Of a DNA stretch of 64,000 bases, positions 7,285-16,221 are shown in pieces. The notes under the pieces are model-generated. The model saw only the letters and a program-made list of their open reading frames with translations. It made no database searches and was not told the DNA's origin. The stretch is from contig WGUO01000001.1 of NCBI GenBank assembly GCA_014867205.1, forward strand, positions 62,001 to 126,000, written 5' to 3'. Every line of letters starts with the position of its first letter. The first letter of the stretch is position 1. The position numbers were made by a program, and so were the translations under genes. The stretch is from Muribaculaceae bacterium. GTDB lineage: Bacteria > Bacteroidota > Bacteroidia > Bacteroidales > Muribaculaceae.

Positions 7285-9371
7285 ATGAAAAAGAGATTCA
7301 TAAATTCCATACTATTCGCTATGATTGTTTCATCAGTCATGGCACAAACCGAAACACGGGACTCCATCAATGCGCAGGAACTTGAAGAAGTCGTTGTCGA
7401 GGGTCGCAACCAACGTCTTGGTGCGGAAGTTTCTACTTATATTCCTACTTCAAAGCAACGAAATGCCTCTCAGACTGCCGCTGATTTGTTAAACCGCATG
7501 GCAATTCCCCAAATCAAAATATCAGCAAATGATGACATAACCGATTTGGCCGGCAAGAGCGTTGATGTCTTTATAGATTTCCTGCCTGCAACCCAAAAGG
7601 ATTTGCAGGGCATGAGAATGCAGGATGTGAAGAAAGTCGAATATTATGATTTCCCCTCTGACCCGCGTTTTCAAGGGAAAGCCCATGTCGTGAATTTCGT
7701 GATGCAGAAATATGAATATGGTGGATATGTGAAGGCTCATGGCTGGGAGAACACAAGCAATGCAGGGCAGATAAGCCTTTTCAGTAAACTGCAATATAAA
7801 CGTATGACGTTCGATATTGCAGCGGGATATTTCTATCTCAATCAGAATCATACGGGAGGAGATGTTTATGAAACCTTCCGTCTGCCACAGACTGATGGAA
7901 GTGTCAATGTTTTTGAACGTAAATCGATTCAAGACAAAGGCAAGTGGATCAAGAACCAATATTGGCCGACGTTGAAGGCTCTCTATTCCTCTGACAAAAT
8001 AACTATCCTTAATGTCGTTGGTGCAAGTTTCGACCATACTCCACGTAACAGCAGTTCCGGATTTATTGAATACACTCCTGCGATAACCGAGCGCGTTGAC
8101 TACTCGCAAAATTCTTCCAACCGAGTCAATTCTATATCCTATAGTGGCTACTGGAATTTTATTTTAAACGACAAAAACACCATAAACTTTTCCCCGAGGT
8201 ATGCTTACTCGCATACAAATACAGGTAGTCTGTATACTGAAGTTGGATCCGGTGAATTTTATAATGCCGCAAGAGACAACTCACACCAGTTCAGCGGGAA
8301 TTTGACATACACCCATTCATTTGGCAAATGGGGTTCTCTTAATGCCATGTTCCAGACTATCATCACCTCTAATAGCACAAGTTATTACGGCACAGCTAAT
8401 ACAAGCGACAACGCCCGGACATACCGTGTCGGCCCGGGTGTGCAGTATAGTCTGTCAATAAGCAAAGTATATGGTATGGTAGGATTCGGCTACCATTGGG
8501 ACAGGCAGAAATATCTTGATTACAAAGATGATTCCGCTGCCCCGTGGATTGATTTCTCTCTACAATATGCGCCGAATGACCGCCATTCAATCCGTGGTGA
8601 ATTTCATCACATGAAGTCAATTCCATCATCAAGTTACCGTTCCGCTGCCATAATTCAGAGTAACCCGCTTATGAGCTATACGGGTAATCCCAACCTGTTT
8701 TCTTATGGCAGCTACGATGCGGGGGTGAATTATTCTTTCATACCGAGTAATAAATTCAGTATTTCTGCCTTTGCTTCTACATGGATAGTCGACAACCGAT
8801 ATGTCTATGATTATGTGCCTTCGGAAACCGGCATCCTGCGGACAATCCGACAACCGGGAGGTGGATATTCACAATGGACTTATGGTGCATATGCGAGTCT
8901 GCGGCTTTTTGACAGCAAGCTCCAGCTTACGGCACAAATTACAGGCACATCAGTGCATAATGGCGAGCCGTACAATCTTGAAAAACTAATATTAACTATG
9001 CTTTTCAAGCAAACTACTATCTCGGTAACTGGAATTTTTCAGGACTGTATTACTCTCCGCAAGGCTTCCCTGATGGATGTATGGTTGGAACGTGGATGAA
9101 AACGAAATCATATTATCGTATTGCCACCGGATGGTCTAACTCCACATGGAATCTGCAACTGCAATTCGCCAACTTTGCCCGCTGGAATTGGAGAAGCAAC
9201 GAAAGCATAATGCGCAGCCGTTATTACGATAGAATCGAACAGACCTACTCAATCAACGACCACGCATTGGCTCGATTGTCAGTAACATATACCTTCGGTT
9301 TTGGCAAAAAGATTCAACAAGGAGATGAGGCTTCTCAGCAATCGGGTGTTAATTCTGGAATCTTGAAATAA
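7285..9371 (+). pseudogene. Outer-membrane beta-barrel protein, frameshifted
   Basis: A TonB-receptor-like outer-membrane protein of about 695 residues. After the signal peptide (ending SSVMA) comes a plug-like region (LEEVVVEGRNQRLGAEVSTYIP), then barrel strands with the usual aromatic-rich pattern. The first frame leaves homology after YNLEK near 8985. Restoring one A in the A5 run at 8981-8985 continues it as TNINYAFQANYYLGNWNF and on to the second frame, which ends at 9371 with LSVTYTFGFGKK, a normal barrel C-terminus. Either a -1 mutation has broken it or the run is a slippage or assembly site. Its leader is module copy 3. Confidence 0.8.
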
Positions 9372-9387
9372 TAAACAGCAAATCATA

Positions 9388-9747
9388 CTATACAGAAACC
9401 TCGGCAGCGATGTCGGGGTTCTTTTTTGAAGTTGATGTGTTTCTCTGCGTACGTTCTGCCTGCTCTTTCAAAGTCTTGACTTCTTCCCGACTTTGGGCAA
9501 GTTCACTCTCAAGCCTCTTGGTCTTGCTGCCGGTGAAGCGGTTGGCGAGATTTCTGAAGGCATCCTTGCAGTTGGCATCACGCTGCGCTTTTGCGTCTGC
9601 CGCTTCCTGTAAGGCTGTCTCTTTCTCTTTTCTTGCCGTCTCGGTCTCCTTGGAATAGGCAGAACATTCATCAATCAACTTTGACTTGTCAGCCTCGATT
9701 GCTGCAGTCTCGTCTGCTGGTGTAGATGTGATATAATGCCCAGCCAT
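9388..9747 (-). CDS. Coiled-coil protein of unknown function
   Basis: A 119-residue highly charged protein, rich in Ala, Glu, Lys and Arg, with long predicted coiled-coil (residues 15-105; heptad-like runs such as KETETARKEKETALQEAADAKA and KRLESELAQSREEVKTLKEQAE). No signal peptide and no known domain are visible. It diverges from the blaI-like gene, and the 83 bp between them hold the BlaI-type operator, so the repressor might affect it too. Its C-terminus overlaps the terminator of the convergent barrel gene. Expression is plausible but unproven. Confidence 0.6.
   Translation of the reverse strand: MAGHYITSTPADETAAIEADKSKLIDECSAYSKETETARKEKETALQEAADAKAQRDANCKDAFRNLANRFTGSKTKRLESELAQSREEVKTLKEQAERTQRNTSTSKKNPDIAAEVSV
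9395..9427 (+). terminator. Terminator of barrel gene
   Basis: AACCTCG and CGGGGTT pair (one G-U wobble) around a 10-nt loop, followed by C and six Ts. It serves the rightward barrel gene but lies inside the last codons of the leftward coiled-coil gene. Confidence 0.6.
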
Positions 9748-9776
9748 ATCAATTTTAACAATAATTAACTACAAAT

Positions 9777-9811
9777 TATAGTTGTAACTATAAAATATAG
9801 TTGTATCTTTG
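9777..9811 (+). promoter_or_regulatory. BlaI-type operator and promoter
   Basis: TTG at 9782-9784, a 19-base spacer and TATCTTTG at 9804-9811 form the promoter. TATAGTTGTA occurs twice (9777-9786 and 9796-9805), once over each promoter element, and the first copy is part of the palindrome TATAGTT-GT-AACTATA (9777-9792). This layout fits autorepression by the BlaI-type protein encoded next. Confidence 0.7.
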
Positions 9812-9830
9812 CAGCATCAATACTTGAAAT

Positions 9831-10199
9831 ATGGAAAGACTGACTGCAAAAGAGGAAGAAGTGCTGGGGCTGTTCTGGAAGAAAGGCCCGCTCTATGTAA
9901 GAGAGATAGTGGAACTTTATGAGAATCCAAAACCTCATTTCAACACTATCTCAACTATAGTGCGTTCTCTTGAAGAGAAAGGATATGTAGGTCATACTCC
10001 CAAAGGAAAATCCTATCAATATCATGCCATTGTTGCAGAAGAGGATATGGGGAAGAAGTCTCTCTCTTCAATTGTAGGTCGTTATTTCAGGAACTCATAC
10101 CTCCGTGTAGTCTCCTCATTGGTAGAGGACGGCAATATTCCAGTGGAAGACCTAAGGAAATTGCTTGATGAGGTGGAAAAAACCAATAATAAAGACTGA
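9831..10199 (+). CDS. BlaI/MecI/CopY family repressor
   Basis: A 122-residue repressor of the BlaI/MecI family. The winged helix is in residues 1-75 (LTAKEEEVLGLFWKKGPLYV, then FNTISTIVRSLEEKGYVGH as recognition helix, and the wing KGKSYQYHAIV). The C-terminal helices (residues 85-122) mediate dimerisation in this family. It is followed after two bases by an M56 peptidase gene, the standard BlaI/BlaR1 pairing in which the peptidase inactivates the repressor on a signal. No beta-lactamase is nearby; the downstream genes encode envelope proteins. Confidence 0.95.
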   Translation: MERLTAKEEEVLGLFWKKGPLYVREIVELYENPKPHFNTISTIVRSLEEKGYVGHTPKGKSYQYHAIVAEEDMGKKSLSSIVGRYFRNSYLRVVSSLVEDGNIPVEDLRKLLDEVEKTNNKD

Positions 10200-10201
10200 C
10201 T

Positions 10202-11530
10202 ATGGGTGGCCTTTTATCATACACTCTAATTGTTTCGGTTATTGTTCTGGTACTTTACCCCGTGTTGTATCAGATAATAAACCGCAGCCGTTTTTTTCTT
10301 TTTAACAGGATTGCATTGCTCAGCGGACTGCTGCTGTCGCTTGCATTGCCATGTATTTATAATTCCGCGCTCATCTTATTGCGGTCTGAATCGGCTGCCG
10401 TAAATTTGAATACCGTTTTAAATATGGGTTCTACACTGTCAGGAGTCCCGGTAATAAGTATGACGAAAGATTCGGCGAATACTTATCCATGGCTTCCCAT
10501 CGTTCTGATAATTTATCTCTCAGGCATATTTGTTTTGTCTTGCCGTGAGATCATATCATTCTTACGTCTTTTCAGAATGATTGCTGACTGTGAGAAGAAG
10601 AGAATAAATGGTCTTACTATCTGCCGCATCACAGATAATTCAACCGCGCCTTTCAGTTGGGGAAACTATATTTTCCTTCATGACAGAGAGTATGATTACT
10701 CATCATGCATCTACATCCACGAAAAGGCGCATACTGACCGGCGACATTGGATTGACATTTTATTAGTGGATTTATTTTGCATCCTGCTGTGGTACAATCC
10801 CTTTGCATGGTTGACAAGAAAGCTTATGAGACTCAACCATGAGTTTGAGGCCGACGAGGCGGTCATCAGTTCAGGAATAGATACACACGATTATCAAAGA
10901 TTGCTTATAGTCAGAGCAATGGGAACCAGATTTATCCCGATAGCAAACAGTTTTGCGGCAGGTAAGCGCAGTTTTCGCAAAAGAATACTGATAATGGGTA
11001 AGAAGCGCGCGTCAAAGAAGACAATGCTGATCGCTCTCTGCTCAATTCCTGCTGTCGCTCTTGCAGGGACAGCATTGTCATTACCGGTCCCTATCCATTT
11101 CCTTTCAGAAATAGCCGGTTATAGTCTCCGTAATGAACTATTATCTGAAGAAAAGCTTATTGAGTCTGAGGATCAAGATGTCAGAATAGAATCCGACCCC
11201 ACAAAACCGGGGGACAAGCCCACAAAACCAGGGGACGAGACCGGAACACTTACAGTCATACCTTCCCCATTTGAGGACCAGGCTCCTTTGGCTGAAATTA
11301 TCCGACTTTCTGTTGAAAATATCCGACCGGATAAAGACACAAAAGTAAATATCGCAATTGTAGTGGATGAAGAAGGAAGAGTCAAGGATGTTTCATCAGA
11401 TAATCCAGTGGGAGCGCAAGTCGCTGTCGCTATCAGCCGAAAATTCAATGGAGTCAAGCTTGAACAGATTACCGACAACGGCAGACCTGTGGAAGTCCGT
11501 TTCACAGTCCCGGTTGAACTAAAGAAATAG
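10202..11530 (+). CDS. M56 (BlaR1-type) membrane metallopeptidase
   Basis: A 442-residue membrane zinc peptidase. Transmembrane segments lie near residues 5-25, 38-58, 95-115 and 275-295. The zinc motif HEKAH (173-177) and a downstream acidic HEFEADEA form the M56 active site. Past the last membrane segment is a linker with a duplicated PTKPGD unit, then a domain of about 85 residues (VNIAIVVDEEGRVKDVSSDN, ending EVRFTVPVEL) resembling the TonB C-terminal domain. Such M56-TonB_C fusions are common in Bacteroidetes. It probably senses an envelope signal and cleaves the BlaI-type repressor. Confidence 0.88.
   Translation: MGGLLSYTLIVSVIVLVLYPVLYQIINRSRFFLFNRIALLSGLLLSLALPCIYNSALILLRSESAAVNLNTVLNMGSTLSGVPVISMTKDSANTYPWLPIVLIIYLSGIFVLSCREIISFLRLFRMIADCEKKRINGLTICRITDNSTAPFSWGNYIFLHDREYDYSSCIYIHEKAHTDRRHWIDILLVDLFCILLWYNPFAWLTRKLMRLNHEFEADEAVISSGIDTHDYQRLLIVRAMGTRFIPIANSFAAGKRSFRKRILIMGKKRASKKTMLIALCSIPAVALAGTALSLPVPIHFLSEIAGYSLRNELLSEEKLIESEDQDVRIESDPTKPGDKPTKPGDETGTLTVIPSPFEDQAPLAEIIRLSVENIRPDKDTKVNIAIVVDEEGRVKDVSSDNPVGAQVAVAISRKFNGVKLEQITDNGRPVEVRFTVPVELKK
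11198..11239 (+). repeat. 21-bp tandem repeat in M56 linker
   Basis: Two adjacent 21-bp units, CCCACAAAACCGGGGGACAAG and a copy with two changes, encode PTKPGDK-PTKPGDE in the linker before the TonB-like domain. Unit number could vary between strains without breaking the frame. Confidence 0.7.
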
Positions 11531-11600
11531 GAGTAATCAAAGTCAGACATATTACAAACAGGATGTCAAACATTTGGCGTCCGGAGAGGCCCTTACCCTT

Positions 11601-14201
11601 ATGAAAAAATATTTGCTCATATTGACTGGTGCAATATGTTTTGGAATTCAATCTTTTAGCCAAAGCAATATAAGCGGTGTTGTCAAAAACACTGTGGGTA
11701 ATGTCGTGGACTTTGCCAGTGTTGTAGCTTCACCGGCTAATGCGCCGAAAACGATACTTGCATCAGCTTTCACCGATGAAAACGGCAAGTTCCAAATGTC
11801 GGTTAAAAGCGATTGCGACAGCCTTATTCTCAAAGCGTCGAGTGTCGAGATTGCACCGATGCAGATTATAGTTCCGAACCGTTCCGACGAGTATGACATT
11901 ATTGTGGAAAATCGCGCCGTCGAATTGAAAGAGGTTGTCGTAAGGTCTAAGAAAATCTACTCACAAGGCGACACAATCAACTATAATGTCGGCTCATTTC
12001 TTTCGCAGACAGACCAGTCGATTGCCGACGTATTGAAAAAGATGCCGGGCATATCGGTGTCGGATGCCGGACAAATCTCATATCAGGGCAAACCGATTAA
12101 AAAACTGTATATCGAGGGACTTGACCTTATGAAGGGACATTACGGTATTGCCACAAACAACATAGACCCCAACAACATCGCTACCGTGCAGGTACTCGAA
12201 AACCATCAGGACATCAAGGCGCTCAAAGGTCTACGCCCGGAGGAACAGGCGTCTATCAACTTGCGGCTAAAAGAGGGTGTCAAGGGTGTGTTCAATCTCA
12301 TAGCCACACTCGGAGGAGGCTATGGCGACGAGGGATTATGGAATAACTCGGCAATCGCTACATATTTCCGACGTAACAGCCAGTTTCTCGCCACCTACAA
12401 AGGCAACAACACTGGCGAAGATCTGTCGCAGGAACTTTATTCCTTTGACAACGATTATTCGCGTACACGCAATATCTCGTCAATTTCCATGCCGTCTGCA
12501 CCCGGCATTGACAAACGGTTCTATTACTTCAACCGCTCACATAACGCCACGTTTAACAACGTATATCGTGTAGGTAAGTCGGGAGAGTTCGGCATAAACG
12601 CCGCTTATCTAAACGACCGCGACACCCGTCGCAACAGTTCGTCAACCACAAATTTGCTTCCTGACGGCAGTCAGAACATCGTGGACGAGGTCATGCAAGG
12701 CACTGCCCGTATGCAGAAGGCATACGGCGACCTTACATATCTGAACAACGGCGATGAAAATTACCTGAAAGAACAACTGAAATTCGACTGGAGCACGACT
12801 GACGCTGACAGCCGGATTCTTGCCGGAGACGATGACATAGCGCAGATCGGAAAAACGGACACATACCGACTGCTCAATAAATTCCACATGACTCACCGTA
12901 ATTCGGAAGACCGTGGATTTGAGATCTCATCACTTGTCAACATGGAAAAACGACCACACAGTCTGTCCGTCTCACCGAATCTTTTCCCGGATATGATAAC
13001 GGGCGATATGCTATATCAGCACGTTGATTTCCGAAATATATCCACCGAAAACAGCGCGGGATTATTGTCGGCTCTTAAAGTCGGCAACTTCACCGTGCAT
13101 CCGTCGGCAATCGTCAACTATCATCACAACGCGCTCGAAAGCAGCCTTGAGGCGATGCGCAATAATCTCACTCTTGATTATCTCGATGCCGGCCTCGGAG
13201 CCGAAATAATGTTCACTACCCGAAAATTCCATGCTTCGCTCTATGTGCCGATGAAATACAGATTATTCCGGCTTAACAACAAATTGGACGGTATCATCAC
13301 AGACAAAAATCGCTTTAGAGTGGAGCCATCATTGAACCTGACGTATAAAGTCAACAGCAGTCATAATCTTAACGCTTCCGCCGCGCTGAATTATATGACG
13401 CCATCCATTGAGACATTATATTCAGGCTATATCCTGACTTCTTACCGTCAACTGTCGGCTTATGAAGTTGCCGGTCTATATGAAGGCCTGAATCAATACT
13501 ATGCGCTGAAATATGATTTCAAAAATATTCTTTCAATGAGCTTTGCTGGAGCGGAAGTCGCATGGTACAGGCAGTCTCCCGATGTCCTTTACGGTTCTTA
13601 CTACGACGGTATAGTACAGCATACCATAAGCCGTCGCACATCGGAGAACAGTGATATGCTTTCCGCCAAGGTTCATGCGAGTCAGGGATTCGACTGGCGC
13701 CGTCTTAAAATCGGTGCCTCGTTCACATACTCCTATTATGACAGCCCACTGCTTGTTCAGGATGCAGTGGTGCGCTATAAAGGCAACAGCTTAGGTGTCA
13801 ACGCCGACATAAGCCTGACACCGTTCAAATGGCTTTCGGTGTCGTATCAAGGCAATTATTCGCAGTCTGCAACTCAACAGAAAGGGCATGAGCGGTTTCC
13901 GTGGCTACGCACAGTAACCAACAAGGGCACTCTTGACTTTACAATTCCGGGAGGTGTTACACTGGCAGCTTCGCTTTACCATTATTACAACAACTTCAAC
14001 GACGGCGACCGTTCATTCCTTCTTCTCAATGCAGAAGCAAAATACACCATAAAGCGTTTCAGCTTCACGCTGTCATGCGACAATCTGCTCAACCGCAAGT
14101 CGTATGTATATTCCAGTCTGTCGGCCCTCACAGAGTCAAAGGCAATCTACAACATACGTCCACGAAGTGTGTTACTCAAAATCCGATTCAGAATATTCTA
14201 A
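11601..14201 (+). CDS. TonB-dependent-receptor-like outer-membrane protein
   Basis: An 866-residue outer-membrane protein. The ATG at 11601 starts a good signal peptide (MKKYLLILTGAICFGIQSFSQ); a longer reading from a TTG at 11574 is rejected. Residues 22-110 are a carboxypeptidase-D-like regulatory domain (ISGVVKNTVGNVVDFASVV). A plug region follows (IADVLKKMPGISVSDAGQI), then a long barrel ending SVLLKIRFRIF. Proteins of this type in Bacteroidales often sit with M56/BlaI sensors and GLPGLI proteins, as here. It lies 70 bp after the peptidase and is followed after 11 bp by the GLPGLI gene. The ligand is unknown. Confidence 0.88.
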   Translation: MKKYLLILTGAICFGIQSFSQSNISGVVKNTVGNVVDFASVVASPANAPKTILASAFTDENGKFQMSVKSDCDSLILKASSVEIAPMQIIVPNRSDEYDIIVENRAVELKEVVVRSKKIYSQGDTINYNVGSFLSQTDQSIADVLKKMPGISVSDAGQISYQGKPIKKLYIEGLDLMKGHYGIATNNIDPNNIATVQVLENHQDIKALKGLRPEEQASINLRLKEGVKGVFNLIATLGGGYGDEGLWNNSAIATYFRRNSQFLATYKGNNTGEDLSQELYSFDNDYSRTRNISSISMPSAPGIDKRFYYFNRSHNATFNNVYRVGKSGEFGINAAYLNDRDTRRNSSSTTNLLPDGSQNIVDEVMQGTARMQKAYGDLTYLNNGDENYLKEQLKFDWSTTDADSRILAGDDDIAQIGKTDTYRLLNKFHMTHRNSEDRGFEISSLVNMEKRPHSLSVSPNLFPDMITGDMLYQHVDFRNISTENSAGLLSALKVGNFTVHPSAIVNYHHNALESSLEAMRNNLTLDYLDAGLGAEIMFTTRKFHASLYVPMKYRLFRLNNKLDGIITDKNRFRVEPSLNLTYKVNSSHNLNASAALNYMTPSIETLYSGYILTSYRQLSAYEVAGLYEGLNQYYALKYDFKNILSMSFAGAEVAWYRQSPDVLYGSYYDGIVQHTISRRTSENSDMLSAKVHASQGFDWRRLKIGASFTYSYYDSPLLVQDAVVRYKGNSLGVNADISLTPFKWLSVSYQGNYSQSATQQKGHERFPWLRTVTNKGTLDFTIPGGVTLAASLYHYYNNFNDGDRSFLLLNAEAKYTIKRFSFTLSCDNLLNRKSYVYSSLSALTESKAIYNIRPRSVLLKIRFRIF

Positions 14202-14212
14202 AAACCATTGTC

Positions 14213-15067
14213 ATGAAATATCTTATATCTCTACTTTTTGTTTTCCTGTGGATAACAGGTGCGGCTCAGGAAACCTGTTCCCGGATTATTGACCGGGCTA
14301 CGCCTGTCGATACAGCAAGATACAAGGTTACATATTCGTTAAAATATAAATTACACCCCGACCAAAGAGATGCCTGTAACGACACTAGGATTGTGCAGAT
14401 CGGGAAACACAGTGTCAAAGATTATAGCGACATTATCAACTACTTCGATTCTTTGGCAACCGAACAGGTCCGACGTGGAGCGGAATCTTATTCCAATGTG
14501 TCGGGCAACCCGTGGCCTTTGGAAATCGTCAGACCCATTAGAGGTGGGAAAGTTGATTTGAAATATCGGCTGTCTATATCAGCTTTCTTTGTTTATCCTG
14601 ATTCTGTTCCATCGCTGGAGTGGAATTTCAGCAATGAGGAAACCGATTCAATTATGGGCTATGACTGTCGAAAAGCGACTGTTGAATTCGCCGGGCGCAA
14701 CTATACGGCATGGTTTACGCCTGAAATTCCTTTACCTTTCGGTCCTTACAAATTCGGAGGTCTGCCTGGACTGATTCTTAAATTGGAAGATGCCGAACGG
14801 CAGTATATTTGGGAGGCTATGGGATTTGAACGTGATAATGCTCCGATAATGGAATATACCTATTGTGACGGCAACGATAAACGATGCTCGGCAGCCGATG
14901 TTGAAAAGACTCTTATCCGCTATTTCAAATCCCCCGTAGGTTTTATGATTTCAGAAATGGGCGGCGAGAGTGGCAAAGTTCATATTGTCGGCAAAGACGG
15001 CAAAGTAATGAATAATGCTGATGCCTCCCAAATGTCAATACGTTATAAACCCCTCGAAATAAGATGA
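14213..15067 (+). CDS. GLPGLI family protein
   Basis: A 284-residue exported protein. The ATG at 14213, 11 bases after the preceding stop, opens MKYLISLLFVFLWITGAAQ, a clear signal peptide; the upstream in-frame extension overlaps the barrel gene and is rejected. The family name motif is present as FGGLPGLILKLED near residue 180, preceded by the typical YTAWFTPEIPLPFGPYKFGG. GLPGLI proteins are periplasmic or outer-membrane-associated and of unknown function, usually encoded beside TonB-type barrels, as here. Its stop overlaps the next start (ATGA). Confidence 0.92.
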   Translation: MKYLISLLFVFLWITGAAQETCSRIIDRATPVDTARYKVTYSLKYKLHPDQRDACNDTRIVQIGKHSVKDYSDIINYFDSLATEQVRRGAESYSNVSGNPWPLEIVRPIRGGKVDLKYRLSISAFFVYPDSVPSLEWNFSNEETDSIMGYDCRKATVEFAGRNYTAWFTPEIPLPFGPYKFGGLPGLILKLEDAERQYIWEAMGFERDNAPIMEYTYCDGNDKRCSAADVEKTLIRYFKSPVGFMISEMGGESGKVHIVGKDGKVMNNADASQMSIRYKPLEIR

Positions 15068-16071
15068 AGATATTTCAGATAATGGCTCTCATCCTGTTCA
15101 TGTCAGGGTGTGCCAACGCACAGTCAACTTCTACTCCCGTAAAACTTGATGTTGTCGGAGAAACATTGCCGGCAATCAGACATATTAATGAAATGAAGAT
15201 GTCGGGAGATACCCTGTTCTTTGTCTATGAAAGCGAAGACGGTTACGGTCAGCGCTTACTACGTCGTGCTGTCGCTGATACTAAAAGACATATCCTCAGA
15301 GTTAGCCCTGATATGGGAAAGCGCGAAGACGGCTACTTCGTATCTTATATGCCTTATCCTTATATCGCAGATAATGGCTCAGTCTGTGTGATAAGTCAGG
15401 ATGACTGCGAGATTTATACCATTGAAAATGACACCGCATTTGTCAGGTCAAGACAATATCTGATGACAGGGAACAGTATAGTTCCATTCCCAATATCCCA
15501 ATATGTGAAGGACATATTTATGACCGGACCAAATAATTACGTTTTTATCGGCAGGGAACCAAACGGAGGTCGCCAATATGCGATGAATGCAGATTTGACT
15601 ACCGGAACAATAGACACTATCCGTCAAATCAACATATCGCCGGAGTTACAGACATGGATGCCTAATACCGGGGAAATGGTATATTCTGGCAAACACAATA
15701 GGCTCGCTTTTGCTTATAAACTCCATCCCTTTATTGAGATTTTCGACACCAACGGCAAGAGAATCAAATCAGTAAGAATTGGCGAAGACACCTTCGACCC
15801 GACGGCTATGGAAGAAGCCGACTTCGACGGACTAAACAGTCTACATATGGTTGATCTAACATATACACCGGATTATATCTATGCTCTGCACTGGGGCTTC
15901 AAATATGCCGATTCCAGGCAGTCAAAACCAACTATCATCAAACTTGATTGGGACGGCAACATAGTTGCACGATACAGCGATTTAAAAGGTCCGCTTTATC
16001 GTATCGCAGCTAAAGATGATTCAACCCTCATAGGGTGGAACGGAAATGAATTCGTTTTTCTGATATTGTAA
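15064..16071 (+). CDS. BF3164-like beta-propeller lipoprotein
   Basis: A 335-residue protein with a type II signal peptide (MKIFQIMALILFMSGCANAQ, lipobox cysteine at 16). The rest has the alternating strand pattern and sequence style of the BF3164/TolB-like six-bladed propeller family (GNSIVPFPISQYVKDIFMTG, then NGKRIKSVRIGEDTFDP, and a late IIKLDWDGNIVARY). It overlaps the GLPGLI gene by four bases and closes the BlaI-M56-barrel-GLPGLI-propeller unit. A role as a surface or periplasmic partner of the barrel is inferred. No terminator was recognised in the 150 bp that follow. Confidence 0.75.
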   Translation: MKIFQIMALILFMSGCANAQSTSTPVKLDVVGETLPAIRHINEMKMSGDTLFFVYESEDGYGQRLLRRAVADTKRHILRVSPDMGKREDGYFVSYMPYPYIADNGSVCVISQDDCEIYTIENDTAFVRSRQYLMTGNSIVPFPISQYVKDIFMTGPNNYVFIGREPNGGRQYAMNADLTTGTIDTIRQINISPELQTWMPNTGEMVYSGKHNRLAFAYKLHPFIEIFDTNGKRIKSVRIGEDTFDPTAMEEADFDGLNSLHMVDLTYTPDYIYALHWGFKYADSRQSKPTIIKLDWDGNIVARYSDLKGPLYRIAAKDDSTLIGWNGNEFVFLIL

Positions 16072-16221
16072 ATATAACTATCGTTTCACTCCCGATGTGG
16101 ATACTATACGAGATAAGCATATTCCTTGTCAGACCTAAACACAAGTCAAAAAGGATAGTTGCAATGTCCGCATAAACTGGATAATAATCGCTTGTCTGGC
16201 ACGGCTATGAGCAGATTACTG

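Noticed and set aside
14075..14212. In-frame extension of the GLPGLI gene into the barrel gene
   Set aside because: The signal peptide begins at 14213 directly after the preceding stop.
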